Part shown: positions 12,098 to 23,727 of the stretch, one piece after another
Position numbering within the stretch: the stretch's first letter is position 1
Layout: each line of letters opens with the position of its first letter
Assembly (NCBI RefSeq): GCF_964340395.1
Contig: NC_135557.1
Coordinates: 6,387,216-6,451,215, forward strand
Length of the DNA stretch: 64,000 bases
Reading direction: 5' to 3'
Origin: Glandiceps talaboti
Lineage: Eukaryota; Hemichordata; Enteropneusta; Spengelidae
The notes under the pieces: model-generated
What the model was told of the DNA's origin: nothing
Databases searched by the model: none
Seen by the model: the letters and a program-made list of their open reading frames with translations, nothing else
Program-made: the position numbers and the translations under genes

Positions 12098-14081
12098 AAC
12101 AAGTAGATGCTATGTGATTGCGTAACTATATAAAGTACCGATAGATGTGAGTGTAGTAGTATAGCAAGCAACGATCACATAGATGCTATGTGATTGCGTA
12201 ACTATAGCAAGTACCGATAGATGTGAGTGTAGTAGTATAGCAAGCAACGATCACATAGATGCTATGTGATTGCGTAACTATATAAAGTACCGATAGATGT
12301 GAGTGTAGTAGTATAGCAAGCAACGATCACATAGATGCTATGTGATTGCGTAACTATAGCAAGTAACGATAGATGTGAGTGTAGTAGTATAACAAGAAAC
12401 TATCACATAGATGCTATGTGATTGCGTAACTATAGCAAGTAACGATAGATGTGAGTGTAGTAGTATAACAAGAAACGATCACATAGATGCTATGTGATTG
12501 CGTAACTATAGCAAGTACCGATAGATGTGAGTGTAGTAGTATAACAAGAAACGATCACATAGATGCTATGTGATTGCGTAACTATAGCAAGTAACGATAG
12601 ATGTGAGTGTAGTAGTATAACAAGAAACTATCACATAGATGCTATGTGATTGCGTAACTATAGCAAGTAACGATAGATGTGAGTGTAGTAGTATAACAAG
12701 AAACGATCACATAGATGCTATGTGATTGCGTAACTATAGCAAGTACCGATAGATGTGAGTGTAGTAGTATAGCAAGCAACGATCACATAGATGCTATGTG
12801 ATTGCGTAACTATATAAAGTACCGATAGATGTGAGTGTAGTAGTATAGCCAGCAACGATCACATAGATGCTATGTGATTGCGTAACTATAGCAAGTAACG
12901 ATAGATGTGAGTGTAGTAGTATAACAAGAAACTATCACATAGATGCTATGTGATTGCGTAACTATAGCAAGTAACGATAGATGTGAGTGTAGTAGTATAA
13001 CAAGAAACGATCACATAGATGCTATGTGATTGCGTAACTATAGCAAGTACCGATAGATGTGAGTGTAGTAGTATAGCAAGCAACGATCACATAGATGCTA
13101 TGTGATTGCGTAACTATAGCAAGTACCGATAGATGTGAGTGTAGTAGTATAGCAAGCAACGATCACATAGATGCTATGTGATTGCGTAACTATAGCAAGT
13201 AACGATAGATGTGAGTGTAGTAGTATAACAAGAAACGATCACATAGATGCTATGTGATTGCGTAACTATAGCAAGTACCGATTGATGTGAGTGTAGTAGT
13301 ATAACAAGAAACTATCACATAGATGCTATGTGATTGCGTAACTATAGCAAGTACCGATAGATGTGAGTGTAGTAGTATAACAAGAAACGATCACATAGAT
13401 GCTATGTGATTGCGTAACTATAGCAAGTACCGATTGATGTGAGTGTAGTAGTATAACAAGAAACTATCACATATATGCTATGTGATTGCGTAACTATAGC
13501 AAGTACCGATAGATGTGAGTGTAGTAGTATAGCAAGCAACGATCACATAGATGCTATGTGATTGCGTAACTATAGCAAGTAACGATAGATGTGAGTGTAG
13601 TAGTATAACAAGAAACTATCACATAGATGCTATGTGCTTGCGTAACTATAGCAAGTAACGATAGATGTGAGTGTAGTAGTATAACAAGAAACGATCACAT
13701 AGATGCTATGTGATTGCGTAACTATAGCAAGTACCGAGAGATGTGAGTGTAGTAGTATAACAAGAAACGATCACATAGATGCTATGTGATTGCGTAACTA
13801 TAGCAAGTAACGATAGATGTGAGTGTAGTAGTATAACAAGAAACTATCACATAGATGCTATGTGATTGCGTAACTATAGCAAGTACCGATAGATGTGAGT
13901 GTAGTAGTATAACAAGAAACGATCACATAGATGCTATGTGATTGCGTAACTATAGCAAGTACCGATAGATGTGAGTGTAGTAGTATAACAAGAAACTATC
14001 ACATAGATGCTATGTGATTTGCTGTAGTATAGCAAGGAACGAGTAGATGCTCTGTGATTGGATACAGATATAGTTCGATTT
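12098..14081. repeat. 76-bp satellite array with a palindromic core
   Basis: The core GATGCTATGTG recurs at 12106, 12182, 12258 and so on to 14006: 25 periods of exactly 76 bp with no indel. Almost every unit carries the palindrome CACATAG-ATG-CTATGTG. Units differ at a few diagnostic positions (TAACGATAG or TACCGATAG; AGCAAGCAACG or AACAAGAAACG/T; some TATATAAAGT) and short series of variants recur, so units were copied in groups. Edges are degenerate (12091-12111 and 14021-14080). No long ORF. Confidence 0.95.
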
Positions 14082-14645
14082 GGACCACAATTACTTGTTA
14101 AGCTAACATTCTACTCTAGGATGGTCGTCATACAAAACAATGGCGTTGTTAGGTATCTACGAACATTTTTAAGAAAAATGTGTTTGAACTGAAATACGAT
14201 ACACCCGCGACGGTATTTTTTTCAACATTCATTATTACCTAATAATGCCAATATTTTGTTATATGACCATCCTTGAATATAATGTTATTAGCCCACAGGT
14301 GACTGTGACTTGAACTCCTGGGGATATAGTTATTTACTGGTTGAATGGACAATCGAGAATACGTTCTCCTAGTGAATAAACAGCCCGCATGTGGACTCGA
14401 GTGTGAAAAAAAAAAGTTCGAGAGCTCGTGTAGAGCGATAGCTAGGACGAGACTTCGTATTTGCCCCGACACCAGGAGGGAAATATGCTTGGAACTTGAA
14501 ATAGCGACTCACAATATAAGGCTACACAAGTAGAGATGAATAATTGAGGAACAAATGACCGATGTACACTTCCTGGTTTGTAATTTGGTGATAATAAACG
14601 TTTCCACTTAACATTGGTGTCCGATAAGTCTGTATTCTTCCATGC

Positions 14646-15060
14646 ATGTACATTCGTCAGCAAAGTCAAGACGTTATCAGTGCAAATAAATTGGGACTCC
14701 TTAACAAACGATCAGAACTGATTTCAAAGTGCCGCCATGAAAACAAATACATTCTTTCATTCCACCATGTCAAACCTCAACGCGCATCACATCCGGGTAC
14801 CAGTTCTTCTGCGAGTTCGAATTCCATCACTTGAATTTCCGTTAAAATTTAGTCGTCCGAAGATCGCATTCAAGCATGAAACTCTGAGTAACGGCTCCGT
14901 ACCATAACTTGTGTATTTTGTGTAAATACAGCTCTACTTCGCAGTATTGAGCGCTTTTCCTTCAGTTTATGACATACCTCTTATACTGAATTAGTATATA
15001 TATATATGTGTCTGATGATCGCAATATGCGTGAAACTCCGAGTTACACCCAAGAAAGAGT
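14646..15060 (+). mobile_element. Penelope-like element 3' fragment
   Basis: Plus-strand translation gives LLNKRSELISKCRHENKYIL at about 14697-14757, a peptide I associate with the C-terminal (GIY-YIG side) part of Penelope-like retroelements. Downstream are two copies of a tail-like sequence (near 14860 and 15015, with 'GATCGCAATATGCGTGAAAC'). Severely truncated. Related fragments lie at 20.2 and 55.7 kb. The family assignment is from memory of the motif. Confidence 0.55.
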
Positions 15061-15074
15061 TCCAGTACTACCAA

Positions 15075-15078
<4 letters not shown>

Positions 15079-15126
<48 letters not shown>

Positions 15127-15294
15127 GACTGGATGTAGATAAAACCACATAAAAGTGCTCAATACGGGTAGTAGAGCGAATTATATACAGGTATTGAAAA
15201 TTTGAACCAAATTATATGCTATAGACCCTACAGAACTGTTTCGTGAGGTGCGTATTCCTCACTCATCAGATGATTTGGTTCAAATTTTCAATAC

Positions 15295-15374
<80 letters not shown>
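15079..15374. repeat. (AT)n tracts and an inverted repeat
   Basis: (AT)n runs at about 15079-15122 and 15297-15374 flank an inverted repeat: ACAGGTATTGAAAATTTGAA at 15187-15206 pairs with its complement ending near 15298. This looks like a small foldback element with microsatellite ends. Confidence 0.75.
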
Positions 15375-15377
<3 letters not shown>

Positions 15378-15539
15378 CACAATCTCTTTGTTATTATTTG
15401 TCTTATAATTACATATAGGACATCGTCTTATACATTATTGTGGTGTCGGTGAAAAGAATTTTGCATCTGTACCAGAATTCATAAGATATTTCCCTTGTCA
15501 CACTATCAAATGTTTCCCTGCACCCCCCCCCCATTTCCT

Positions 15540-16110
15540 CACTAGTCTCCCTGCTGTAAATACAACTTCATAAATATTCCTTAGAAAAGTCTCTCACTGA
15601 CGTAATTTAGACTTCAGTCTGTCCATTGATGATTTCCCATACCAATTAAACAAAGGATATATATTATATATATTTCTGATGCAGAAATAAATACAATAAT
15701 GTTACAATGAATTACATTATGGTATTTGTTTACCATCACTAACACACAAATTAAAAACAACCAAACAATCTCTCTCATTCACTTCTAGCACATCCCACCA
15801 ACTCTTCTCATCTTTCTCCTTTACAAGAACAAACAAAACATTAACAACAACAATAACAACAACAGCAACAACAACAACAACAAACACAATAACAAAATAT
15901 TACTCATACAAACAATTTTGGTGCATTTTTTTATTGAACAGGTGAAGTAAAACGACAATATATATAAATATCAAATATTCCACTTTGCCGACTACTGAGT
16001 CGTGTACCAATCTCAGATAAAAAGCATGATGACGTCGACATTTCATTACCCAACAAAAGAACTTGGTCAAACACAAATCAGTGACAGAGTGTACAGGAAT
16101 AACCATTTCA
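15540..16110. repeat. dispersed repeat, first of three copies
   Basis: Shares GACTTCAGTCTGTCC, 'GATGATTTCCCATACCAATT', 'ACATTATGGTATTTGTTTAC' and other segments, in order, with 54120-54640 and, less completely, 56340-56660. An (AAC)n tract lies near 15843-15885. No coding evidence. On the minus strand an AATAAA near 15930 could serve the esterase transcript, which ends upstream. Confidence 0.75.
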
Positions 16111-16679
16111 GAACTATCAGATCTCAGTCTCTGATAAACTGAAAGTTCGGTCATTGGGGTGGGGGTGGATAAAGACATCAACGTAGTCTAAGCCACAGGA
16201 CATACATATACACTTGAGAAAGAATGACACTTCATGTACCAATAGCAACATTCAGGCCCCAAACAAATCAAAACTCTCTCATTGAGTGTCGCTTTATGAA
16301 TAAAGTGATCCAACAAGTGAGTGACATTCCATAGACCAAAAGTCTCAGAACAATCACGTGACATATGATGCTTGAAGTATTTTGATTGAAATCAGATCTG
16401 GTGTAAAGGTAAACGTTCCGATGAAGTAACATATAACAAAGTCTAAAAATTATGTAAATTACTACTATGCAATCACGAGTGCTAACATCACCAGAAGACA
16501 ATTGTAATGTCAGAGAACATTAGCTTCGATTGGAAGATTTTATGACAATAGTTTTATCAAAGTTTTAAAGATAAGTATTTTATGAGAAAAATACACAAAA
16601 ACTCAGCTTGTGCCTTGTTGCCAGTCTTGCATAAATCATAATATTTGTTTCAGATTAGCATAGTATTTCAAACACGCTC

Positions 16680-16848
16680 TCACCAGCAGTCCTTTTCTTT
16701 TTCCAATCTTGGTATTAATTCACTAAATAGTTCACAATATTCATTTCTAAGATCCTTCCCTCGACGGAAAGATGGAATCTCCAGGAATTCACGTCCCTCG
16801 ACTGTCTGTTTTGGCCAGAAGGGAACTGTTTTGCCTTTGTTAGGATCC
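16680..16848 (-). CDS. cholinesterase-like carboxylesterase, last coding exon
   Basis: Acceptor 'TTCACAG' lies just upstream at 16849-16855. The exon gives 55 codons after completing a split Gly, beginning D-P-N-K and including WPKQTVEGREFLEI and C-E-L-F-S-E-L-I-P-R-L, then TGA at 16680. This matches the end of the alpha/beta-hydrolase fold in cholinesterases (the 'TGDPN...WP...F' segment and the 'C-A-F-W-N' helix whose Cys closes the third conserved disulfide). The protein ends E-K-D-C-W, so a C-terminal Cys is available, as in dimerising cholinesterase tails. It joins the 19107-19210 exon in phase (GG plus G). Confidence 0.85.
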
Positions 16849-17219
16849 CTGTGAATTAAAGTCAAAAAATATAAACTCATGGTGGCTATTTCAATTAGTA
16901 TACATGTCGGAACTAAAACTCTCACCGTTATTGTTACTTGTTCAAGAAACCCAAACACAATCTCAGTTAAAACACAGGTGACAGGAGTAAAATACACGAC
17001 GACAATTTACGCGTTTTAGACTAATATTTTGTCTCCTTTCCCCTCTGTTGAAAATCAAGAAAGAATCGGAGGTTTCTGTACATGTTTTCTTAATATACAA
17101 AATTGAAATGATATCAATAGTAAACCATTTTAGTATCTGATATGGTTGAAAACTACACGTTAACTCTATAGGAAAATACAATTGTCAATTTCCTTGAAGC
17201 AAGGCAGTGTGAACCCCAA

Positions 17220-18116
17220 CAATTATTGTAATATTACTTCGAAAGGAGCAGGACCAAGATTTCATAGGTAACGTTTAGAATAACTTTGATTGTCAATGTA
17301 TTTGGTCACCTAGGTACATTGTAATATATCATGCGTCTGTCATAAATACAGTCATATCTGAAATAGATTGGTATTTTGCTGGATCACTTTTCTGCATCAC
17401 TGTCTGTATTCAAAGACTTTCTTTAGTATCCTTGATTCATGTCGTTGAAGATCCCACACAAAGAAAAATTATCACATAATTTATTGGTGATAAGGACGTT
17501 ACGATACACAAACAAACAAACAAACAAACAAACAAACAAACAAACAAACAAACAAATAAACAAACAAACAAACAAACAATCAATGGACTACACTGGTTAA
17601 AATATAAACTCAGTCTGCAGTATCTAGAGCAACGGTACTAACTAATACTACCTGACGTACCTCAGAATCGCAAAATTAATTTAAAGCTAACTGTAGCTGG
17701 AACGTTTTATTTGTCACATAATTCATAGTAATTTATTGCTTGTAATGTCTACAATACCGTAAGTATCACATTGCCTGTTGATAAAGGTATTTTTTAAATA
17801 GATGTATACATAATAAATCAAATTAAAATTTATTTTTGGGTCCGCACCCAAAAATCAGCGCCCTCAACGTCGATCACGATTTCAGCACGTTTCTTTAGTG
17901 CTTTTTAACGTATTCAATATCTAAGTATTGGTATTTTAACAATTTTCAGTGAATACATTATGGTTGTCTGATCGAAAAATCAAACTCCAGTTACAGTAAA
18001 GTTTCAATATGGTGGCAGACTCAAAGCAAAGCTTTCGCTCAAGATTAAAACTTGCCACTACATTACCCCAAGTCAACATTAACCACTAATTAACAAATAC
18101 TATGTATCTTTATTAA

Positions 18117-18175
<59 letters not shown>

Positions 18176-18615
18176 CCTTTAGGAGATACATAATTGATTG
18201 TCGAAAAAAACTATTTGTAGCTAGTACAGGTTTATAATGTTGTCATTATTTTAATATTGGTGTGTGACCCTATGATATAACACTCATTTCACCAAACTTA
18301 AACTTAGTAAGTGTTTTCAAGGACCGTAACATAATATGCGGTACCTTCAATAGCTAGAGCAACACAACAGAGCAACAAGGTCGAATTATTTTCACGCACG
18401 CATATATTAATGCATCTCAAGCCCGTGCAGTCGAAGTTATGGTTTCGACCAAGAAATCGAATATTCATTACTTTTATGATGTGCCTATAGCCTATAGTTC
18501 AGGTACTGAGAATTGACGCATTCTTCCTTTATTTTGCAATGTTGCGATGTTGCCTTTAAGATTTTAAACCCATATATAGCAAAATTGGACATCGACGTTA
18601 GCATAGTTTATGAAT
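17220..18615 (-). other. intron sequence with (CAAA)n and (AAAT)n microsatellites
   Basis: Between the last two esterase exons. Holds (CAAA)n at about 17511-17579 and (AAAT)n at about 18115-18175. No additional exon found. Confidence 0.6.
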
Positions 18616-18619
18616 TCTA

Positions 18620-19106
18620 CATATAATTTAGGATCGTGCACATACCCATATAGCCAAGTTGACCCAATATAATTTAGATTCGTGCACATACCCATATTTA
18701 GCCAAGTTAACCCCATATAATTTAGAATCGTGCACATACCCATATAGCCAAGTTGACCCCATATAATTTAGAATCGTGCACGTACCCATATTTAGTTAAG
18801 TTAACCCCATATAATTTAGAATCGTGCACCTACCCATATTTAGCCAAGTTAACCCCATATAATTTAGAATCGTGCACGTACCCACATTTAGCCAAGTTAA
18901 CCCCATATAATTTAGAATCGTGCACGTACCCATATTTAGCCAAGTTAACCCCATATAATTTAGAATCGTGCACGTACCCATATTTAGCCAAGTTAACCCC
19001 ATATAATTTAGAATCGTGCACTTACCCATATAGCAAAGTTGACCCCTTATAATTTAGAATCGTGCACTTACCGGTGACCCCATATAATTTAGAATCGTGC
19101 ACTTAC
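18620..19106 (-). repeat. 46-48-bp minisatellite derived from the esterase exon/donor junction
   Basis: About ten units, each with 'CGTGCAC' (18634, 18683, 18729, 18775, 18823, 18871, 18919, 18967, 19015, 19061), directly abut the 5' splice site of exon 19107-19210. Read on the minus strand, a unit is about 18 nt like the end of that exon (CTAAATATGG) plus a GTNNG donor and about 28 nt of intron start. Donor words change with distance from the exon: GTAAG in the two nearest, then GTACG (with one GTAGG), then GTATG in the farthest three. Because 48 is divisible by three, open frames run through it on both strands; these are not genes. Confidence 0.9.
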
Positions 19107-19210
19107 CCATATTTAGCAAAGTTGGTCCATGATGCCATCATGATTTCAGATATCTGTACTTCATATTGACTATAACCATGACTGGGATCTATTGGCATTC
19201 CAAACACGAA
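19107..19210 (-). CDS. cholinesterase-like carboxylesterase, penultimate exon
   Basis: Acceptor CCGTAG and donor GG/GTAAGTG frame 104 bases: 34 codons plus two bases. Translation starts F-V-F-G-M-P-I-D-P-S and ends SWTNFAKYG, matching the cholinesterase 'FVFG.P.....(A)NFA(K/R)TG' segment that follows the catalytic His. The phase fits both neighbours: CAG/TTC upstream, and GG/G giving K-Y-G-D-P downstream. The donor is the seed of the adjoining minisatellite. The exon is short but diagnostic. Confidence 0.85.
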
Positions 19211-19618
19211 CTACGGGGAATGGATAACAGAAACCTTTGTTAAGATAAGACATTCAAATAGTACTAATGTCGAAGACAAGTTGGCCATCAGGATGATCGC
19301 AAAGACACAAACTAAAACATTGTTTGCACCAACACGGATATTGTGTAATAGCAGTCATGATGAGTGACATATCTGATAGTATGTTTCTCATTCAATGGCT
19401 ACCCAATATCAACTCCGTACAGTGTTTCCACTATCTTGATTACATGGTGACTATATCCACATAACCCAAATGCCGCTATCACCCATGTGTATAATCTAAC
19501 ATATTCAACAACAATCGTCTTAGTCTGTCGTATTTGGTTGATAGCTTGTTTTCATTCAACCTGTAAATATTAATTAAGTCTGGGGGGAAGAGTCCAAATA
19601 TTCAATTGGTTAAGAAAG

Positions 19619-19620
<2 letters not shown>

Positions 19621-19684
<64 letters not shown>

Positions 19685-19891
19685 CAGTATATGTAATATG
19701 TCTATACTATCTTAATAAGAGTAAACAGTGCTCAATACACATGTATGTAGAGCGGTACATCACCATTTTGGGCCACGTGACTGGACATAAGCGATAATTA
19801 GTACGATCATAGACCCTCCATGGATGGTCTATGGTACGATGGATCAATACATATGTAGAGCGATGTAAATAACACAATGTATATGTGTGTA

Positions 19892-19972
<81 letters not shown>
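19621..19972. repeat. (AC)n(AT)n and (AT)n(GT)n microsatellites with a small hairpin
   Basis: (AC)n from 19621, (AT)n to about 19684, (AT)n at 19895-19940 and (GT)n to about 19972. In between, CATAGACC...GGTCTATG near 19809-19833 forms a small perfect hairpin. Intron of the esterase gene. Confidence 0.85.
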
Positions 19973-19977
<5 letters not shown>

Positions 19978-20169
19978 CTATACTAAGGATTAACTGCTAA
20001 TTCAATTGAATTAAAATTCAACGCACACAAACACTCATTTGTGAACTTATACCTCCATCTAAATACGGAGCGATCCAAATATATCTAGATTCAAAGGGAA
20101 GTGGTACACAATACACCATTAAATAGGCTATCATCTCCATGGCTAGAGCTTGACATAACGATTACTAAT

Positions 20170-20250
20170 AAATTAACAACAAGGCTGATAGAAACAAGCT
20201 ACTGAATAAGAGATCCGAGCTCGTAGCCAGATGTAGACATGGAAATAAAG
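20170..20250 (+). mobile_element. Penelope-like element fragment
   Basis: Plus-strand translation includes LLNKRSELVARCRHGNK, the same motif as at 14.7 kb. It lies antisense in the esterase intron and is only a remnant. Confidence 0.5.
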
Positions 20251-20402
20251 TTATCTAGCATTCTATTCTATATCTATTTAACTATATGAGGGGAAAAACA
20301 TAAGACGTGGATTAGTCCAACCGTCTTGTTACGTAATGTGCTAGCCAAAATCTAAGCGAACACATTGACCGTATCAAATTAATCTAGCCATCTGATGACC
20401 GC

Positions 20403-20403
<1 letters not shown>

Positions 20404-20433
<30 letters not shown>

Positions 20434-20482
20434 TGTGTGTGTGTCTGTGTCTGTGTCTGTGTCTGTGCCTGTGTCTGTGTGC
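20404..20482. repeat. (GA)n(GT)n / (TGTCTG)n low-complexity tract
   Basis: Purine-rich GA repeat running into GT and TGTCTG repeats. The ORFs over it are compositional. Confidence 0.8.
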
Positions 20483-20830
20483 TACTGATATTGCATTTCG
20501 CACTGTTGTCGCCAGAGACACCCTCATTATTATTATAAATACATAACCTTGATAAAGGTATCTAATCTGATCTAAAGGTCTCACAAATGAAACATCACGA
20601 AAGGCCAAGTTACCACCTTTGACGTAATTCCGTTGATAAATACAATACTTCTCTGCTAATAATATTGCATATAGAGCACTATTCAGTATTCTACCCACTG
20701 ACGGCCTCTGTACTGTGTGTGTGTGCGCGCGTGCGTGCGTGTGTGTCTACATGTGTGTGCAGTCAATTCAGTTTGCAGAACTACATTTGTATTGTTGTAT
20801 TTGTATCTAAATAGTTTGAAGTCTTTTCAC

Positions 20831-21655
20831 CTGAATTTCGGCAGTGTGTATAACTCCCATCCATTCAGGCCATTCCTGGTTACTTGCTCTGTGGCTAAAG
20901 TAGTACAAGTAAACATTCAAGTTCATATCGGTGTATTTATACGCAAGATCAACAATGGGACACAGGAATACCCTATCACCAACTATATCACCAAGAGAAT
21001 CTCGATTGACTATCCCGTTGTCAAGTTGACCCCATGGAGTGTATCTGGCCTTGACAGCAGCGCGTGAACATGGCTGTAAATCATAGTTTACTAAATCAAT
21101 GTTAGAAAGATAGCTGTCATAGGTTTGCAGATTGAGGGCGTCGTTTTCGTATCCAGGTATTTCAACTATAAACACAGTACCCTCGTTCTTGTTTGCGCCC
21201 ATTAAAACATCAGTTTTCTTGATATAGCCGTCTTGAATTAATATACTTGGTTCATCAAGTAAAAAGTGGCCGTCTACCACAGGAACCCATGGAAATTCAC
21301 AAAAATTTACAGTAACCAATTCATTCCGGCTGATAATGTCAGCAGGGACATTTCGGAGACAATCGACAAAGTTCGGGTCTGTATATTTGCATCCGACGGT
21401 CTCGCCAAGAACTGTCGAACGGATTTTCGATTGATCTCGGTTGATGAATCCCCAAATACTGTATGGCGAACTCTGCATTATAGCTCGTTTGAAGAATGGT
21501 CTACTAAGATGAGACATAAGATGCAATCCAATGCTGTTTCCTCCAACACTTTGACCAAATATGGTCACCGAAGTTGGGTTACCACCAAACGCTGCGATGT
21601 TTTCCTTCACCCATTTCATTCATAGCTAGTAATTGAGCCAGCAAACCATAATTTC
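20831..21655 (-). CDS. cholinesterase-like carboxylesterase, large central exon with a 4-bp frameshift
   Basis: Acceptor TTTTAG at the 21656 side; donor CAG/GTGAAA at the 20830 side. It starts with the second and third bases of a Gly codon, then N-Y-G-L-L-A-Q-L-L-A-M, and after a break K-W-V-K-E-N-I-A-A-F-G-G-N-P. Triad: Ser in FGQSVGG (nucleophile elbow G-x-S-x-G), Glu in GANKNEGT, His in WMGVIHTAEI. Cys pairs match the family (CKYTDPNFVDC; Cys in VFLCPIVD). At 21617-21624 the coding strand reads GCTATG-AATG-AAATGG where the family needs GCTATG-AAATGG: a 4-bp tandem duplication that shifts the frame. Everything downstream is open for 270 codons. It is either a young pseudogene, a polymorphic null or a sequence error. 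Confidence 0.9.
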
Positions 21656-21944
21656 CTAAAATAAAACAAAAAACTCTACAATATGGTCTCTGAATCCTAT
21701 CTAATTCTGGTGAAAAATAAAATATACTACAAGTTAAAAATTTAAAGTGAAACCAGTTCCAGGAGAGTATAACTCATGCATAGTAACAGTAATATAAATC
21801 ATGAATGTCGATGGATTAGCTAGGTTGGATTCCAACAGAGCAGCTTACACATTACACATGGCTATTCGGTGGGTCTCTTCTGCTGGTCCCACAGTCTGTG
21901 CTTTTGATATATATGTAAGGAGGAACATGGTCAGCATCTATTTT

Positions 21945-22135
21945 GAGTCATAACAGTCGAATGGTTACAGTTTCCGGCTTGGAATCTGTATTTTGCAGGT
22001 TTGAGCCTCCCGCTGAGGTTTGTTTATGAAATGGCTAGTCCTTTGGCAAGATTTGAACCATAATTATCCCTCAATTATTCCAGCTGTATAACTAGGAACA
22101 AGAATAGATCTTGCAATGTGAATGCTTTAATCATT
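21945..22135 (+). mobile_element. tRNA-derived SINE-like insertion
   Basis: GTCGAATGGTTACAGTTTCC resembles a pol III A box, and about 45 bases on GCAGGTTTGAGCCTCCC resembles a B box (GGTTCGANNCC type). The downstream part (CCAGCTGTATAACTAGGAAC) resembles the body of many marine-invertebrate SINEs. No intact tRNA cloverleaf, so I do not call a tRNA gene. Confidence 0.5.
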
Positions 22136-23727
22136 TGCAATAATAGACGCAACGTGGATTGAGGAAGACTTAATGTAAAAAGCCGTTATCTTATGATATG
22201 TGTTTTACATGTCCATAGTAATATTGTAAAGCCATTTGAGGAAGGTGCGGGGACAGCACTATATATAAATTAGCATTATACCTAATATGACTTTGAGATT
22301 AAAAGGGCACTACGTACATACCATCTTTTGATTTTATGAAAGACAATATAATAGCGGTAAAGCAGAAGATGCACTGTATTGAAAACATTCGATGACAATT
22401 GCCATTATACCGTGCACGAGCCAAATTGAACAAAAAATACATAATATATACCCTGGTCGTGCTACGTCGCGACAACGCGTGTCTACGTCACTGGTACTGC
22501 TGTATGTGTTCGAAATATGAGTCAAAACGTTCAAAATTGCTATTTCTTTCTCAGATTTGTCTTTAATATTATTGACACTGGTATAATAATATTATTCTCT
22601 AATATTTTTCTTCATTCAGTTGAAAAATACACGTGTCCCAAGGTAACTACCCCAGCGACTCGTAGTGACAAACGCCCTTAGGTCACTCGTATTTTCCCTA
22701 ATTGCAAAGAAGAAAAAGAAAAAAATAGTAGATATCTAATAGAGCTGTTATGCAGCTATTAATTCCTGAGTCTTAGAGCAGAGAGAACAGAATGATGCTA
22801 CATAACAACACGAGGGGTAATATATTGTCTACTAGTGCCCGAATAAAGCCAGCCACAAAATGTTCTATAACCCATCACATTTTTGGGCACATATTCTTTC
22901 CATTGTAAAATCAAGTCACTGATATGACTCTCATGTTATATGAATAGTACCCAAGGGAAAATAGAACGAGACTAATGTCTGTATATGCAAATTGAGGTCA
23001 CTGCGCGTCAATAGTCCACAACACTTTCAGATTGGGGCGATCTTATAATTACTGTCATCGTGAACCATACATCACTAACCCGAGACTGAGGCTCTTCATC
23101 AATGGTTCTCGAGTTATGTCTTTCTTACGTTTAATTTACCATTCTCGCAAACCAGAGCTGTTATTTCTTCCGCTACACTTCGTTCCAGTGGAACGGCCCC
23201 TTAAGAACGGTGCCGTAAAAGAGGCCGTGGTTTGCGACGGTGACGCTTACATGGTATTAGCTGCTGTCGTCAGCATTTATAGTACGAGAGAACTTAATTT
23301 CTTAGACAGGACAGGAGACGAACCGACGAAAAGGAACTCAGTCGATTCCAAATATATGGGTTATCTAATGTTATGATTAATGATGACATATTAATAGACA
23401 GAACCCCAGTGTGAAGTTGTAAAACTCATTTATAAATATATATGTGTGGTTGTGCAAATATTCTTTACGAAATAATAGTTATTTTGAATGTTTAGGCTAA
23501 ATATTTTGCAGAGCAGAACCAATAGCAAAGAAGTCCATTGAAATTGTGTATAATTTATCATTTATATATGGAAAAGAAACATTTTTTTGGAAAGGTTCAA
23601 CTTGTCTCGGTAAATTATTGTTGGCAAGCGTTGTATTCTTATTTCATTATTTCTCCAGGAATAACACATATTATTTTCTAGAGACAATAACCTTCATAAT
23701 ATGTTTCTGTGCAAAGTAAAGTCCAAC
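22136..23727. other. esterase intron, no further feature supported
   Basis: A 114-codon plus-strand frame at 23032-23376 opens with TTG and resembles nothing known to me. No splice-supported exon on the minus strand was found here. Confidence 0.4.

Noticed and set aside
12098-14081. CRISPR-like array
   Set aside because: Units are contiguous 76-bp repeats with no unique spacers, in a eukaryotic genome. It is a satellite.
18753-19052. Open frames of 63-99 codons on both strands with a 16-residue repeat
   Set aside because: The minisatellite period is 48 bp, so any stop-free frame is open throughout. The array is explained by duplication of an exon/donor junction.
20384-20698. Minus-strand 104-codon ORF as the next esterase exon
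   Set aside because: No similarity to the family and it runs into microsatellite. The true next exon (19107-19210) fits by phase and sequence.
21945-22015. tRNA gene
   Set aside because: A- and B-box-like words are present but no acceptor stem or cloverleaf forms; a SINE head is the better reading.
23032-23376. 114-codon plus-strand ORF
   Set aside because: Starts at TTG, no recognised motif, no splice or expression-type signals, and lies antisense in an intron.
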